From Motacilla alba alba (lineage: Eukaryota > Chordata > Aves > Passeriformes > Motacillidae): 64,000 nucleotides of DNA. Numbering within the stretch: the first letter of the stretch is position 1; every line of letters begins with the position of its first letter. The position numbers and the translations under genes were made by a program. A model generated the notes under the pieces. It did not search any database and was not told the DNA's origin. It saw only the letters and a program-made list of their open reading frames with translations. This document shows, piece after piece, positions 40,801 through 55,800 of the stretch. Location of the stretch: NCBI RefSeq assembly GCF_015832195.1, contig NC_052030.1, positions 10,125,439 through 10,189,438 on the forward strand. The letters are read 5' to 3'.

Positions 40801-43800
40801 GTCTTCTCCTTCTTGATGAGCCTCAGTGACAGAGCTGGAGGTGTTCCCATGACTTTTTGGGTGGTCCTTGCCCATCCAGGAGGGACGTTCCAGGAAGGGC
40901 TGTTCCTTAGTGTGGCCCAAAGGGAACTGCAGCACTTCCAGAATGTTCCCAGGCAAGCACCTTCCCTGCAGTAACTCTGGGAGCGTGGTCAGGGTTTGTC
41001 TGAGGGAGGGGAGCTCCCTCGAACTGGGGAGATTTGATCTGCCAGCTCTGCAGAGTCACCACAGAATCCCAGAATGGTTTGGGGGGAAGGGACCTTAAAG
41101 ATCATCCAGCATCCCCTCCTGCCTCGGGCAGGGAGCCTTCTCTGGTTTTCCCACGGAGCTGGGAGTGCAGCTCTTCCCTCGATAGCTGTTGGGATCCTGT
41201 CTGTCCTCACCTGGTGGTTGGACTCTTGTTGGGCTCTGTTCTGTAGGACAGAGTGAGGTGCCACCGGGCAGGTGTGGCTCTGCACTGAAAACAGTTACCT
41301 TTAATTGAGTGGAAGGTAAAAAAAAAATCAGAAGAATGAAACAAGTAAGGAAAAAGTGGTGGCCTTTCCTCTTCCCCCCAACATGGCCTGGGCTGGTTCT
41401 CCACAGAGAGATTGAAGAGCTGGAGTCCAGTGCTCTTTTCTCAGCATGTGCCTGTCCTGTGACTGACTTGTGTTTGCCATGAAATGATTTAGACTGGAAG
41501 CTTTCTGCTAAACTTGGAAGTTTTCACCCATTTTCCTCCCGGCCCAGAGAAAACATTTTGTCACTTTTGCCTGATTGCTGAAGGAGAGAGCAGTTCCCTG
41601 CAATTATCTGGGTCAGTGCTTCCCAAACCTTTCTGCTCGTGACCTTTCTGCCATCTACAAGCGTCACCTCTGTCATGCTGAAAGTCCCTAATGCCACCAT
41701 CAACAATTGACTCCTTCCTAAGTGGGTGACCCTTCCTGGGGTTGTGACCTCTGACTTGGAAACTGCTGATCCAGGCGTGTGGCAGGCTTGGAACACCCTC
41801 GTCCTGCCTGTGCCTCCCCTTCCAGCGCCCCAGGGGTCCTCTGCCAGGATGTGGAATTTATTAAACTCCTCTAATATGGTCCACTGTGCCTCTGACTTTG
41901 GAGTTTTCAAGTCGTATTTGAGGTAACCTTGTAGAGAAACATTAGGAAACTTCTCAAGGATGATTTTGCAAATCTGTTTCCCAAATATAGATCTTGTTAC
42001 CAATTGCAGCTTATTAATTCAGTGATCTGCACTCTCAGATGTTTAAATTACAAAGATTTTTCTTTACCTTTTTCAGCTGTTTTCACCTACTACTTGAGTA
42101 AGAGCCAAAGAAATATTTTAATGAAGAAAGAAACAGGACTTTGTAGCATTTTATTTATTTAAACCTTGCTTGTTCTCTGTAATTCATCTCAGATACAAAG
42201 ATTAATTTCATAAATTTGTATGGTTACAGAAATTATTTGGGATAAAATTGTAACAGATAGTGGTATCTCAGTGCTTATTTGTGAGCAGTGAGATTTCCAG
42301 CACTTTCACAAAAGAAAATAGTTCTGCTTTTAGCTGAGTAGTTAAAAACCTGCCCTGCTCCACACAGGACTCAGCAGAGGCTTTGAACAAGAGGATAAGG
42401 TTAAAATTTCTTGGAGCAGAAAAGATTGGAACAACCTTGAGGCTTGTAGTTTTTTTTTATCTGCAACACTAAAACGTGGTGTAAAGTGCAGCAGCTGCTG
42501 AAACATCAGGGAGAAAATGTTCACACACATTTATACATTTGGCTCGTGGTGTAGCAAGGAAAAGGCCTTAGAGAGGGGCTAGGAAATGTTTTAGAGGAAA
42601 TTAAGGTGGGTTTTGCACCAGGGCAGCTTCGTGCTGCGTGTCCCAGAAGACGCCAGGAGCAGGAAGGCTGTTCCCAGCACAGCGGGAGACAAGGACACAG
42701 GGTTGTTTATGGAGCAGGTTCACTTGGGATGTGTATTTCAATCTTCAGGGTACCTTTAAAACTGTCACTTGTGCGCTTTCTGTTACAGAATAATCCATAC
42801 TTTTTGTAATTCAGCCTTTTTACATTGTTTTATTGGTGTTCCTAGAGACAAAAGAGCCCAGTAAACAAGTGGTGCTGCCTCTCTGTTCATTCTGTACAAG
42901 AGGAATGACCTCATACCTGTAATGGGGTGGTCAAAGTAATAGAATTTTTTTTTATGCTGCTTTTAAAGATATTTTACAATTTTGAGGCTTCTTCTGTTTT
43001 TCTGTCTGGTTTGTACCTCCTGTGAGATGGGAATAATCCATGTTTCATACTCAGGGGGGTATAGGGGTGTAATTGATCCTGATAAATGTTCCACCATCTT
43101 CATCTTCACCTATGAGCTTCAGCCAGTTGAACTCTGGAGAGAAGGAATTCAATGTTGTTGGGGAGATTTAGAGGCTTCCCTTTCCAATCTGTAAGTTCAG
43201 GATAAAAACCCCTGTTTGTGCACAACTTCACTGCTTCTCAGTTCCCTGTGTAGCAGAATTAAAACACACACCCCCCACAGGCACCAGGGAGAGGACAAGG
43301 GGCAGCAACTGTAGCCAGAGGAGAAAGCTGCCTTTTAGTGACAGCTCACATTTAAATTTACTTAAGAGGGTCATAAAAGCTCAGGCTAAAACTCTTCATG
43401 TGTATTAGCGTGTGTTAATTGTGCTTGGTCTGGTATTTACTGTCAGCAGAGAAACGTGTTGCCCTGAAAATAGGGAATGTCAGCCACTCCTTCCTGAGGC
43501 AGATTTGGCAAAAATTCTGTTTGATGGGAAGAATTACCTGGGTGCAAAGGGACAAATGTTGGATACGGTGGGAAAGATGACACCTCTCCATAGTTCTCCT
43601 AAAATCAGATACCTTTTGTGCTTCTCGATGTTGAAGATGATGTCAAGGACCAATTAGAGTGATTGAACTTTGGCTCTACCATTTTCTAATGAAAATATTG
43701 ACTAAAATTGATTTAAAAGATCAAACAAGGAAATAACGTGTAAGGATAAGATACTGTAAAATTAAAATAGTGACAATTAAACAATTTAATAACAGTTTTT

Positions 43801-46800
43801 AGTGATATGTAAGTAGCTACATGGATGACTTGTTCTATGGCAAAGTGATGTTTGTTACATCCTCTTCATCCTCTTTGATTCTGTTCAAGCCTTGTTAATT
43901 GGGAATGTTTGGGGTTGGGAGGTGATGGATCAGGGACTGGTTCACTGAGGTTTACGTGGGGCTGGGTTTGGTGCCTGCCCCTGACACCTCCCCAGGAGTT
44001 GCACAGGGAAATATCGAGGCACCCCAAAAGGGGGCTGGGAATCTGTCCCAAATCAGAGCTGAGGCTCAGGTGTAAATCCCGAGGCAGCCCAGAGGCAGCA
44101 GGAAAGGGAATTTTACCTTTTAAAAACCCTGCTAGTTGTGTTGTTTGTATCAGAATTTGTGGAAGAACACGATGGGGGTTTTCTTGCATTTTATTTTAAC
44201 TTGTTTTGACTTCAGATATTTGGAAGATGACAAGCTTTGCCTGGAGATATCCTGGCAAGGGCTGGGATTCCTGTGTGGAGTCTTTAATGGATCCAGAGGG
44301 AAGCGCTGATGGATCTGGCAGGGGCCAAGTGAAGCTCTGGCACTGTTGGGGTGGGAAGGGCTGGATTTGGCTTCCAGGGAGAGCCAGAGCAGTTTCCTGG
44401 GATGTGTCTGAACTCTGGAAGCTCCAGGGTGTTTGTCCCAGCCTCACTGGGAACATTTGGTCTTCAAGCTCCTTTCTGGAGGTAGCTCTGAGTACTGACC
44501 TCTAGTAAAAAGGCTTTTGAGGAAAACAGCCTTTAATTTAATTTGCTGAAGTGTCCTGTGCAGCAGATGACCTCACATCTTTCTTCTAACATCCTCTTGT
44601 TTTCTGGAAGTGCAGATGCCTGCTTAGACCTTCAGATGATGTTGAATAATTAAGGTTTTTTCCCCACTGGTTCCATAAGCCTTGTGAAAATGAAAATCAG
44701 ATGATGTAAACTGCATTATCAAAAGTCTCGAAGTCCCATTTTGGAATGATCTTGTAAATCTGTTGAAGCTGATGTACTTCCTGTATCATTTATCCAAATT
44801 AGTGCTCATTTCCCTTATGAAAGACTGAGTCAAAATCCCAGACAGACCATGCATGCTTTTAAAGCAAATTGGGAACTGTGGGATCAGGGAGAAACTAAAA
44901 CTTCAGCAGAAAAAGGCTTTTCATCAGCAAAACTGATGACACTGACTCGTCCTGATTGCTACAAGACAGACTCAGAGCTGTAGAGCCATATCAAAGGCAA
45001 AAAAAAAAAAAATTAATTTTCCTGTTAAACTGTGGGATTTGAGGAGCAAGGCATGCAACACCAAGCAGATCACAGCTTGTCTTTTGTGGTGGTATCTTAG
45101 CTATTAACAAAGACCACAGACCTGTTTTCTTCATCATTTAACTCTGAAAATGCAAACATTAATTCTCTTTTCCCGCCATTTCTGCAGCTTGTTGTCACTT
45201 AGTGGAAAATCCACCCAGTTTAGTTCAAGAAAATCAAAAGCCAACTGTTGTAGAAAGTGATTCCATCTAGAACGGGAAGCAAACTTATTTTTGAGACAGC
45301 AGAACACACAACAGGAGGTGGTTATTTTAAATGTGTAATATGTGGTTTAGGAATTAATATTCATAATCTCTTGGAGAAGTTAATTAAAGGAGGCTTATTA
45401 GGTATAAGGAGCTCAATACAACATCCATTCAAGTGTAATTACGATGTGAATTCCTTTCAGGTGAACTTCTCCTGGCTCTAGTGGTCAAAGTCCTACTGCA
45501 AAGCTGTTTCCTTGCCTTTAGTCAGAGGCTGTGTGGCAGATGTGATTTGTCCTGCAGCATTTTAACAAGCTGTTCAGGAGGCTGCAATTAGCCAGAAACA
45601 TTTATTTCATGATCTCTATGACTGCTGCCTGCAATTAAAAAACCCCACAAAACAAACAGCCCTGGATGCCATCCCCCATGGCGGCTTTGTCTCTCACATT
45701 CCCCTTCCCACATTTATATTTATTTATTAAATCAGAGAAGGACAGCTTTACAGCATGAAGATGGGCCAGAAATTGTGTTTGAGGGTGGATGAGATGAGGC
45801 ACTTTGGAACACGGCCAGAAGCCCTTTGGATACCAAATCCCTTTGGACACTGGATCCAGAGTATCAGAAAATGCTTGGCTCATGCCTTTCCTTGAGCTTG
45901 CCACAGCTTCAGTGACTTTGCTGATCTCCACTGTTTGCTGGAAGGAGAAAAGTTGTCTGTAAATGACTTAAAACTCTGAGTTTTCCAGTCCCAGGCTGGG
46001 TATTAAACCATAAATATATTTTTGTGTCATGCTTTATTTGTTTTCTGTTGTTCCAGCTTGCTTTCCAGTTTTATTTAGAAAGTGCCAAAAAAGCCTCTTT
46101 CTTCTGTCTGAAATGATGAGGAGGAGACTTTTAGGGTTTTTAACTACAGCAGCAACTTGAAGTATTTTGAGAAAGGTGTAGCTAAGTGCAAGATGATAAA
46201 ATTGAAGAGAGAAAAAAGCAGGGGAAGGGAGGGAGCGTAACAGAACTCTTGGTGAATTGGCATAAACTGGTTGGTTAGTTTGTTTATTTGAAGAGCTCCA
46301 AAACTAGAACAAGCATGTTCTTGTTGCACAATATTAGTGACCTATTAGAGTTCATAGAAGGGCTCTAAACCCCTGGGACCCTCCAGCCTTGCAGTTCTTT
46401 TGAAGTTTTTTAGCAAAATTGCCTCGATCACAGAAAAAAGCTCCAGAGGAGATGGCAGTGTTTGTTTTCCAAGCTACTCTGTTGTGTGTGTATTTTTCTT
46501 CACAATCTGTGTTGTTGTTGTTGTTTATTGAAAGCTTAAAAATCCCCGTCAGCAACCCCCAAACCTGGGTTTGGTGAGGGTGCTGACTCAGCAATAACAG
46601 GCCCACAGAATCCCACAGCAGTGGGGTGGGAAGGGATCTCTGGAGATCCCCCAGTCCAAACCCCTGCCAAGGCAGGGTCACCTGGAGCAGGTGACACAGG
46701 GACATGTCCTGAGAGAGAGAGACTCCACACCCTCCCTGGGCAGCTGTCCCAGCCCTTTGCCATCCTCCATGGATAGAGGTTCATGGGATTCCGTGCGTTC

Positions 46801-49800
46801 CGGTGGATTCCGTGCGTTTTAGTTTACGGCCATCACTCCTCATCCCGAGATGGACCCAGCACCACTCGCCTGTTCTTTGGCCCCAAAAATTAAAAATAAT
46901 ATCCCTCCATCTGCTGCAGAGAACAGCTGATCTAAAAATCACACCGCAGCCATATGAGGATTTTTTCCTCCCCTTTAAAACCCTCTATAAACACCCACTC
47001 CCCCCTTTCCAGATCCTGACCTTCGAGACCAAGAACCCGACGGAGCTGGCGGAGCGCTTGCGCTCGGTGTGCGGCAATCAGAGCAACGCGTACGCGCGGC
47101 TGCTGGAGTACCGGCTGAACGCCCTGCGCGGGCTCTGGAACGCCCAGCGCCAGCTGGCCCTGGAGGAGCAGCACGACCGCGAGAGCTCCGGGGACGAGGA
47201 GGCCCTGGCCCTGCTCAAGCGCCAGGGTTTGTTACAGCAGCCGGAGCAGGCGCCCTTCACCTCCCGCATGGGGCTGCTGCTGGTGTTCCCGCTGATCCAG
47301 TCGCAGAGCAGGACGGACCCTTCCCTGTGTAACATCACTGCTGAGGTGCTGCTGAATTGCCTTCGGGACTGCCAGCCCCTGAGCCTGACCAAGGAACCGG
47401 CCGACTGCCTCAACGGGATCGAGTCCCTGCTCTGCTCCTGGCTCGAGGACACGGCGCCCTCCGGCCAGCACATCCCCTACAAGCAGAAGGAAAACGCTGC
47501 TGCCGCTCTGGTTGCCTTGGCTTGCGCGAGGTAAGGGAGCTGAAGTAACAAAGAATCGTGGGGTTGGTAAGGTTGGATGTAACACCCTGGAATTCTTAAA
47601 TTCAAGGGTTGCACTGAGGGTCTTGAGGTTTGGTGTAAGGCAAAATCCCAACTACGTGTTCTCTGAGGGGTCACAAGCACACAAAAGTTTACTGACAAAT
47701 AGAGGGAATTAAGGAACTGGCAGAGTCCAGCCATAATTCACCATTAACCATATCCCCAAATTCCACATTCATGGTTTTTGAACCCTTGCAGGGTGGTGAC
47801 TCCAGCACCCCTGGGCAATGCTGTGGTTGGTGTTCATTCTCTCTTTCCATTGAAACAAATCAAAAATGATGTGACTGCACTGGTGATAGTCATTTTTAGC
47901 TTGCACCAGCCTTTCTCTTTCTGATATTTAAATATTGGGTTGGAAAGGGTGAAACTGCTAAGCGTTTCTTTTTTGCATGTGTTTAGCATATGCAAAAGCA
48001 GAAGGATCTGGGTTAGCAATGCCTCGGGTGCACATTGCTGCTTCTACTGCAGTGAGCTGCTCTAGGAATAGTTCCAAATGTGTTTCTCAGGGACAAAAGT
48101 TGTCTCCTTTTCCCTTTGTCCTGCACCTTTCTTTGGCTGGAGAAGGTGGAACTGCCAGGTTTCAGGGCAATCCCTTTCAGATTTGATTTCAGTGTTGTCT
48201 CTCAAATATCTGGAGGTATTTTTTAATTTTGTTGCTGGTGAAGAGTTCTACCATTGTAGATTAAAATGCCCCTTGTTCTGCATGGGTTTGGCATCAAGCG
48301 ATCGAGAACAAATTGGACATATTTGCTTTTAATCAAAACCTACTATTTTGAGAGAATGGGGCTTGGGGAGAGGGGGAGGAAATACAAAACCTCTGCAAAG
48401 CCCCATGGATGTGGCTTTAAAGTCACAAGGAGCCTTTTGGAAACGTTGGCTTGAATGTTTCTCCAGGTCACAGCCTTGTCTGTGAAGTTTAACTCTCATT
48501 TAAGATGGAGTTCCCAGGATATGGCATGATTTGCTTTAGGAAAAGGTTTATTCAAATGAAACCTACTTAATTTCTAGTGCACTTATTTTAATGAAGTCAA
48601 TGAGAAATTTATGGTATGTGGCAAATTATTCTGTCCTGACAACTGCCTTATCTGAAAGGCAATGTACTTGAACATAGCTCAGAGAAATTGGATTTGATAA
48701 ACACAATCTCATTTCTTTTTTTTTTTTTTCCCAGATGTCAATTTGCAGGAAATATGGGATGTTCTGTTGCAGCTGAGCTAAATTTCAAGTAGAGCTTTTG
48801 AACTTCAGGTTGATCTTTTATTTTCTTTGCAAGTCTGCCTTGCATTGCTTAGAGAGTTGAAATATCCCATTGTGCTTTGTTCACCTCTGAAAGCCTCACG
48901 CTTTTCCTTTAAATATCTAAGTCACGTGTTGAAGAAAAAACCTTGAAAATGAGACCATTATTGACATTCCTAGCTGCAATCTTGGGTGCTTCTATTTGCT
49001 AAAAATAAAACAACAGGGTAAATATTGCTTTAAATAATTAATTGAGGTGCTTTAATGTGTTTGGTGTCAATTTTCTCCAGGCTGAGGTTTATGAGTGAAA
49101 GCAAAGAGCTGAAGATGTCACGGGGAAAGCAGGGATTGGGGTGTGCAGGAGGGAAGTTTGGGAGCTGAGTGACCACATGTGACAGCGAAAGGTTGGATTC
49201 AGCAGAGCGCAGGGCAAGGACCCCTGCAGCTGCTCACTCCTGTTTGTGGAGAAAGCAGCTCATAACTGACCTGAGACACAGCCAAATTCTCCTGCTTAGG
49301 TGGGCTGTGATGCCTGGAAATAAAGCTTCCACATCTGCCAGAAAATGGCCCTGACCTTTAAAACAGAGATTGTAAAATAGAGATTTTTATAGAGGTCTGG
49401 ATCTTCCAAATCTGGGGTTGTGAGGGGAGACCTCATCCCAATGCACAACTTCCTCAGGAGGGGCAGTGCAGGGGCAGCCCTGATCTCTGGGACAGGGACA
49501 GGACCCAGGGAACAGCTGGAGCTGTGTGGGGGGGTTTAGGTTGGAGATCAGGGAAAGGTGCTGGGCACTGCCCAGGCTCCCCAGGGAATGGGCACAGCCC
49601 TGAGGCTGCCAGAGCTCCAGGAGCACTTGCACACTGCTCTCAGGGACAGCCTGGGATTGTTGGGGTGTCTGTGCAGGGCCAGGGGCTGGATGATGATCCC
49701 TGTGGTCCCTTCCAGCTCGGGATATTCCATGATCCTGTGAAAAGAAGTCAGAATCTTGATAAGAAATGGATCAGTCTGGTCTTTCCTGTTTGAGTTAGGA

Positions 49801-52800
49801 AAGGCATCTCCAGGTGGGAGTGCAACAGCCCTTGCTCACACTTGGGCTCAGGAAGATCCATGCACTGGAGATCTGAATGTGATTAATCAGCTACAAGAAG
49901 TCCTGAAAGAGCTGTCTCAGGAGCAAGGTTGAGGTGTTTTATCAGGTGCCTGGATTGCCTTTATGAACCTGTTGTTGATGACCCAGCCTGTGGCTGCTGC
50001 TCTCCCTCCCTGCTGGGGCTTCAGCCTCTTCCACAAAAAGGTGGAATTTAGGCCAGAGGTTCCCCAGCATTCTGCCTGTCCCCCTCTCTTCCTCCTTCCC
50101 CTTCCTCCCCAAAGAATGAACATCCTCCAGGAAAGAGATGCCAGTTAGAAATGAAACTGGTCCCGTGTCATGGCCGTGGTTCTGGGTGTTCTCCATGGCT
50201 GCTGTTGTGTGTCTTCAGTCTGGCTTCAATAGACATCTTTAATTCATGTTTTTCTTGTCCTTTTAGAGGGTCGCTGAAAACCTTTGTTCATACAGTGCAT
50301 CTATTACAGAAACAGACTGAGCTGGGGTCCCTGCCTGTGGCTGATGTTCTCTACAGGTTTGTAGGACTTTTCTCCTCGTAAACTTTTCCAGCAGCTCTGA
50401 AAATGTGTCAAGTGCACATGGGGAGGAATATCTTTAAAAGTGATTAAAAGGCTTTAGAGTTATTGAAAGCTTTAGGGAAGATTTAGTCATGTGCAAAAGA
50501 CATTAGAAAAATCTAAAAGCATTGATTGGGTTTTGGGTGTTTTGTTTTTATTTTTTCATTAAATATTGATGATTCCTTTAAATGACTTATGAATGCTGAC
50601 AGAATAATTACTTTAAATACATCGTGGTCTTAACTTTTAATTTCACTAATTTTTCCTGCCGCTATTCCTTATAGAATTTTATTTTATTTTCTGCATAAAG
50701 GTTGTTGCTTTTGGAGGGAGGCCCTGGATCCCCCTCCTGCCTGCTTGGAGGGAAGCACATCGTGTCCTGGGGCTTTGAGGACATGTTACCTGCCCCTGAT
50801 GCCAACACTGGTGCCAGCAGTGAGAACAAAGGTGAATTATTTCATCCTTGTCACCATCAGCAGAGGAGGACAGGTTGTTTAAGTGCTGATAATTGTTTAA
50901 AGAAGAATGTAAAACTTTAGAGCTGGGGCTCAAAAAGTGTTGCTGGAGAGCAGCTGCTGGTTTAAACTGTCAGGCTGTGGGAAGCGGTCCAAAGCAGTTG
51001 ATCCAGTGACCCTTCCTGACTCCAGTGGGAATTTTTCAGAGGGGTCAGACAGAGTTTGGATATTATCCCCTCGTTAGAGCATAATCACTGCCCTGTGCAG
51101 TATCCCTGTGTTCAATAGCCAGCTATCAGTGGCACAGCAAGTTTATTTTTAGAAGTACAAGTTCATTGTTTTGCTTTTCCCCTCTTCCCTACTCTGCTTT
51201 TGTTTCTACCCAGTTGAGTTTGAAGTTCTTTTTTTAATGCTTTCTTTTGTATTTCTTTTTCCTGAATTCATTCTCAGTTTTTACTGCTTTGTTTGCTTCC
51301 TATTTTTGTAATAAATAAGAGTTCACATGGTTTTAGAAATACTAACTCAAGCTTTGATGACATTTAATGCAATCCATAGGAGTTTTAAAATCTGAGTTGT
51401 TATTTTAGGCTACCTGCAGATTTATTGGAGACATCTCTTTTTAGGTGTTTAGGCAAGAGAGTGAGTGGACTTTTCCTTCCTGAGCTGAGTGTCCAGATCC
51501 TGTGAACTTCAATAGATTGACTGGAGTTACATCCCATCCTGATTATTAATAATTACTGCTCTGTGTTTCAAATACATTTGATCTTGATTGAAGTGTTCAG
51601 AAGTGAAAGGATCTGAGCAGCTTTAGGATTTGTCAAATCACGGAGTTTGGCAGAAAAGAGATCAAGGCTCAGTATTAGGTTCTTCTTCCCTCTCACACTG
51701 AGTGAGACCATCTGGGCACCTCTGAGGCTTGAAGGAGATGTGAAAAAACCCCTGGATCTGCTGGGCTGTGCCTGTGTTACAGCAGCTCTTAGAGCACCAA
51801 ATTATAAATTTAGTATTAAAAAAGGGTTGGTAGTGACCTGCCGTGAGCACGTGCTGGTTCCCGTGGGGTGTAACCCCCGGGGAGAATTCCCAGCTGGAAT
51901 GTTCCAGCTGGAATGTTACAGAGCTGCTCTCTGCTGTCCTTGCTCCCGCTGCAGATGCAGACCTGGGCCGGTGCCTTGCAGCCGATGGGCTCTACCTGTA
52001 CACCACCAACTCCGTGGGCAGGGGAATCAGCAAACTGGGCTCAGGCCTGCACGGCACTCTGAGGTAAGGGACGCTTCGGTGTTGGCTCTGCTGCAGAGCT
52101 GCTGAAACCCAAAGGTTCCTGATTTGGGAAGCTTCTCCCAGATGTTGGGAGTAGCGAGACTGGAGGATATGGAGCTAGGAAGGAGGTGATCTCTAAGGTC
52201 CCTCCCAGCCCAAACCAGTCTGTGATTCCATGATATTGCGAATTTTCATTAAATGCTGTTTTAATGTGTTTGGTTTCTCATCTGAAATTCTTCTTGAGTG
52301 TGTTTTGTCTGAAATTAAAGAGTAAATTGAGGTTGGAAGGGACACGTAGAGGCCGTTAGTTCAGCCTCCACAGCAGCAGAGTTTTAAATTCAATTTTATT
52401 TTTTAATATCTACTATGTTGGTTGATTCTCTACTGAGAGGGATATACTACAGACCAGTTCTGTGACTTCTTATTTATAGCTGAGTTTGTGAGTGTTTGTT
52501 TGCTAATTATGTCATTCATTAAGTAATTAGTGCAGCTGTGACTCACTGTACCTCCTTGCTTCTTCATTGCTTGGAAACCACGAGGCTTTTTACGCTTAAA
52601 GCCTTTCACAACAAAAATTGCTGACATGAGTTCAGTCAAAGTTCAACGCTGTGGTTGCATTGTGGTTGTTATTTGAAATAAAACCCAAAGAAGCAGGGCA
52701 GGGTTGAAGGAGTTTGAACATCCTGGTGGGTTTTTTTCCAGGGGGTTTGTGTACTGCCGGAACGAGGAGCTGGAGACGGGCTGGGTGGCTTTTGGCAACG

Positions 52801-55800
52801 GCAAACTCCTCCATCGGCCCGTGTCCTTTGATAGCAAACCTCACTACCTGTTCCAGCTCGTGGATCAACATACCCTGCAGGTAAAGGAGACAGGGTTATG
52901 GGACAGGAACAAAGCAGGCTGAATGAATCACACACATTTTAGCTGGAATTGGTTTTATCCTTGAAGTTTCTTGTTTTGTGGAACTGCGTTTTTCTAACCC
53001 CGCCTTGAAGCGACTGTGTGGTGGGTGTGGAAGTTATGGTAGAGATGTTACTGTTTCAGTGTGTCTTATATATAAATATATGTATTTATCTATAATTACA
53101 CTGTTCTGTATTATGGGGTACTGCTAGAGCTTGTTCAGCCTGGAGGAGGCTGAGGGGAGACCAACCCACAGCTTCCTCAGGATCCCTGCTCTCTGTGAGC
53201 AGGGACAGGACCCAGGGAACGGCTGGAGCTGTGTCAGGACAGGCTTAGGTCGGGTATCAGGGGAAGGTTCTTCCTCCAGAAGGTGCTGGGCACTGCCCAG
53301 GCTCCCCAGGGAATGGTCAAGGCTGCCAGCACTCCAGGAGCATTTGGACAGTGCTCCCAGGGATGCACAGGGTGGGATTATTGGGGTGTCTGTGCAGGGC
53401 CAGAGTTTGATAGTGATCCCTGTGGGTCCCTTCCCACTCAGGATATTCCATGATTCCAGTGTGGTCACATCTTAAAGCAATCAAACAACAGCAAAATGGA
53501 CTTTGATTTAAATCAACAATGTGTTCTTCCTGAGCAGCTCTTAGTTCTTCCCCTGTCCCAAAATTCAGGTGTTGTTTCAGATCTGGTTGTGATTTGTAGA
53601 TAAACAACTGCTGCCCTTTGTAAAACTGGGGTAGTTTGTTTACTTTGGGGATTTTCCTGCTGGGGTTTTAAGGATGGACACACACATTTATGTCCAGTGT
53701 GTTTCCTGACACTGAGAATGTTTAATTCCCCTTTTCTTCTCAAGTTTCAAGCAACGTTTGAGAGAAGTTGCAGAAAGTAGGTGACTCAGTAGGATGTGTA
53801 TTTTCCTTGTGGTACTGTGGGTTTGCTCTCCATCATTAGAGAGATGATCCTTTTATTTTTAGATGGGTTAAATTTGAGAGCTATGAGCTGGTTTGGATAT
53901 TTGGCAAATATCACAGAATAGCTGTTGGTAATAAATCAATGTAATGCTACTACTAAGTCCAGTATTAAGCCTCTTCTGCACTAACTGCATTTGATCTCTA
54001 TTTATTTTTCATACTGTTCATACTTGTAAGGCCAAACTGCAAAATCTGACCTGTTAAGATGCTTTCTGTCTCATAGGTATGTCAGATAATCCCAATGCCA
54101 GTAAATCACTTCCCAGTTGGCAGCACTATGACCACCGTGCATCTTTCTTCAGATGGCACCTTTTTCTACTGGATTTGGTCTCCTGCAAGCCTCAACGAAA
54201 AAACCCCCAAAGGCCACTCAGTCTTTATGGATATTTTTGAAATTATAGTAAGCAAATCGTGTGTTTTCTATGCCTGATGTTGGTAGCATAACCCAGTTTA
54301 ATTAAATATCAGCAGTTTTTAATTGACATATTAGGTTTGGATGTTTTTGGGCGTGATCTGAATGGATTTATGTGAAATAACTGAACAGAACAGAAGGTGA
54401 ACTGTCCAATTCCATCTCCAGAGGATGATTATATTTAGCAATATGAGTTCTCTTGTAGCATAAAATGTGTTTTTTATGTCTGTATTTCTGCTCAGCAGAG
54501 GAGGATGGAGTGGGATGGTGGAGCTGGAATTGGGAGGCTGTAGTAGTACAACTCATGGAAAATCCCTAATGCTCTAAATCACATCTTCATTAAGAGATGC
54601 ATTCTGCAGTAAAACATCCCCTGAACATCCTGGTCTGGAGAAATCACTGCTCACACTTTTTGCCTGGAAAAATGATTGAGCCAAATGATTTGCAAGTGAA
54701 ACACCACTAAGAAAATACAAGAGGATTATATATTTTTAAGCAGAGTTTCTTAAATAAATTCAAGTTTATGACAAGCAGTTATGTTTTTGAGAACAGGCAT
54801 AAATAGAAGATATCCTATTAAATATCTCAAAGATGTTAGATATCTTCTGTTAAATTATTCTGTTGAACCATGAAGTCACAAACAAAAAAATACTCCTGTC
54901 TTGCTTTCAGAACTTTGTTTTTGCAAGAACTTCTGTCAGCAAAGTTTCACTTCCTATTCCTGCCTGACACAATTCAGATGATCTCTCACCTATGGGTTTC
55001 AACATCTAAAGTATTTTTTTTCCCCCCTCATTTTTACCAGGTAGAAAATGGCATTTGTATAGCAAATCCTCTGCAGGAAAGAATTATCCTGATGAGGAAA
55101 GAGGGGGAATCTGCCAAGAGCATCAATGAGATGCTGCTGAGCCGCCTGTCCCGGTACCGCGCCTCCCCCTCGGCCACCCTCGCTGCTCTCACAGGCTCCA
55201 CCATCTCCAACACCCTCAAGGAGGACCAGGCAGGTCAGAAACACTTCACTTTGCATTTCTTAGCACACACAGCATCCATCCTCTTAGCACAGGTTTAAAA
55301 AAAAAAACAAAACTGTGTGATTTTTGTCTTTTCCCCCCCAAATATGTAGTTGGAAGATCCGCACAGTATTTGCTTAATGCTGGAATTACGAGCCCCTTTG
55401 CTGAATTAGGATTGTGAGGAAACTTTAGGGATGAAAAATAGGAAGTTTAGGGATGGAAAATTGTGGAAGAGTTTTCCAATTCCATTATTGCATTAGTTTG
55501 GGGAATCTGCTAGTTGCATTTCTCTACTTGCAGCTCAGCTGGGCTTCTAATTGGTGTGTAAAAATGGCCTGCAGGTTAGAAAATGGAATTATTGCTTCAC
55601 CAGTCACTGGAATATCACAAATCTTAGGTGATTTTGCACTTTTTCGAGGTCGTCTGCACAATGTTCGGGTATTCTTTTATGGAAACAACCCAAGTTAGTG
55701 AGGGAGTCTTGAATGAGCTGCACTGATGGCTTTCAGGATGATTTTGAGCTTTGTTAGATTTGTCTGAAGATTTTATTCAGTTTATCTTGAATTATTTCTC

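Larger units (their letters stand above)
37860..47012 (+). other. HECTD4: HECTD4 intron 1
   Basis: 9153-bp first intron, the longest in the window. Contains reverse CR1 fragments (41060, 46602) and a possible old hAT element (41614). Both flanking exons are phase 0, so an unseen phase-0 exon cannot be excluded, but none was recognised. Confidence 0.8.

Noticed and set aside
41524..42003. 159-codon minus-strand frame in HECTD4 intron 1
   Set aside because: No recognisable domain; it covers the possible hAT fragment and looks like chance.
46803..47012. Open frame running into HECTD4 exon 2 from upstream
   Set aside because: A clear CCCCTTTCCAG acceptor precedes ILTFET, and the upstream residues overlap the edge of a CR1 copy and look unconserved.
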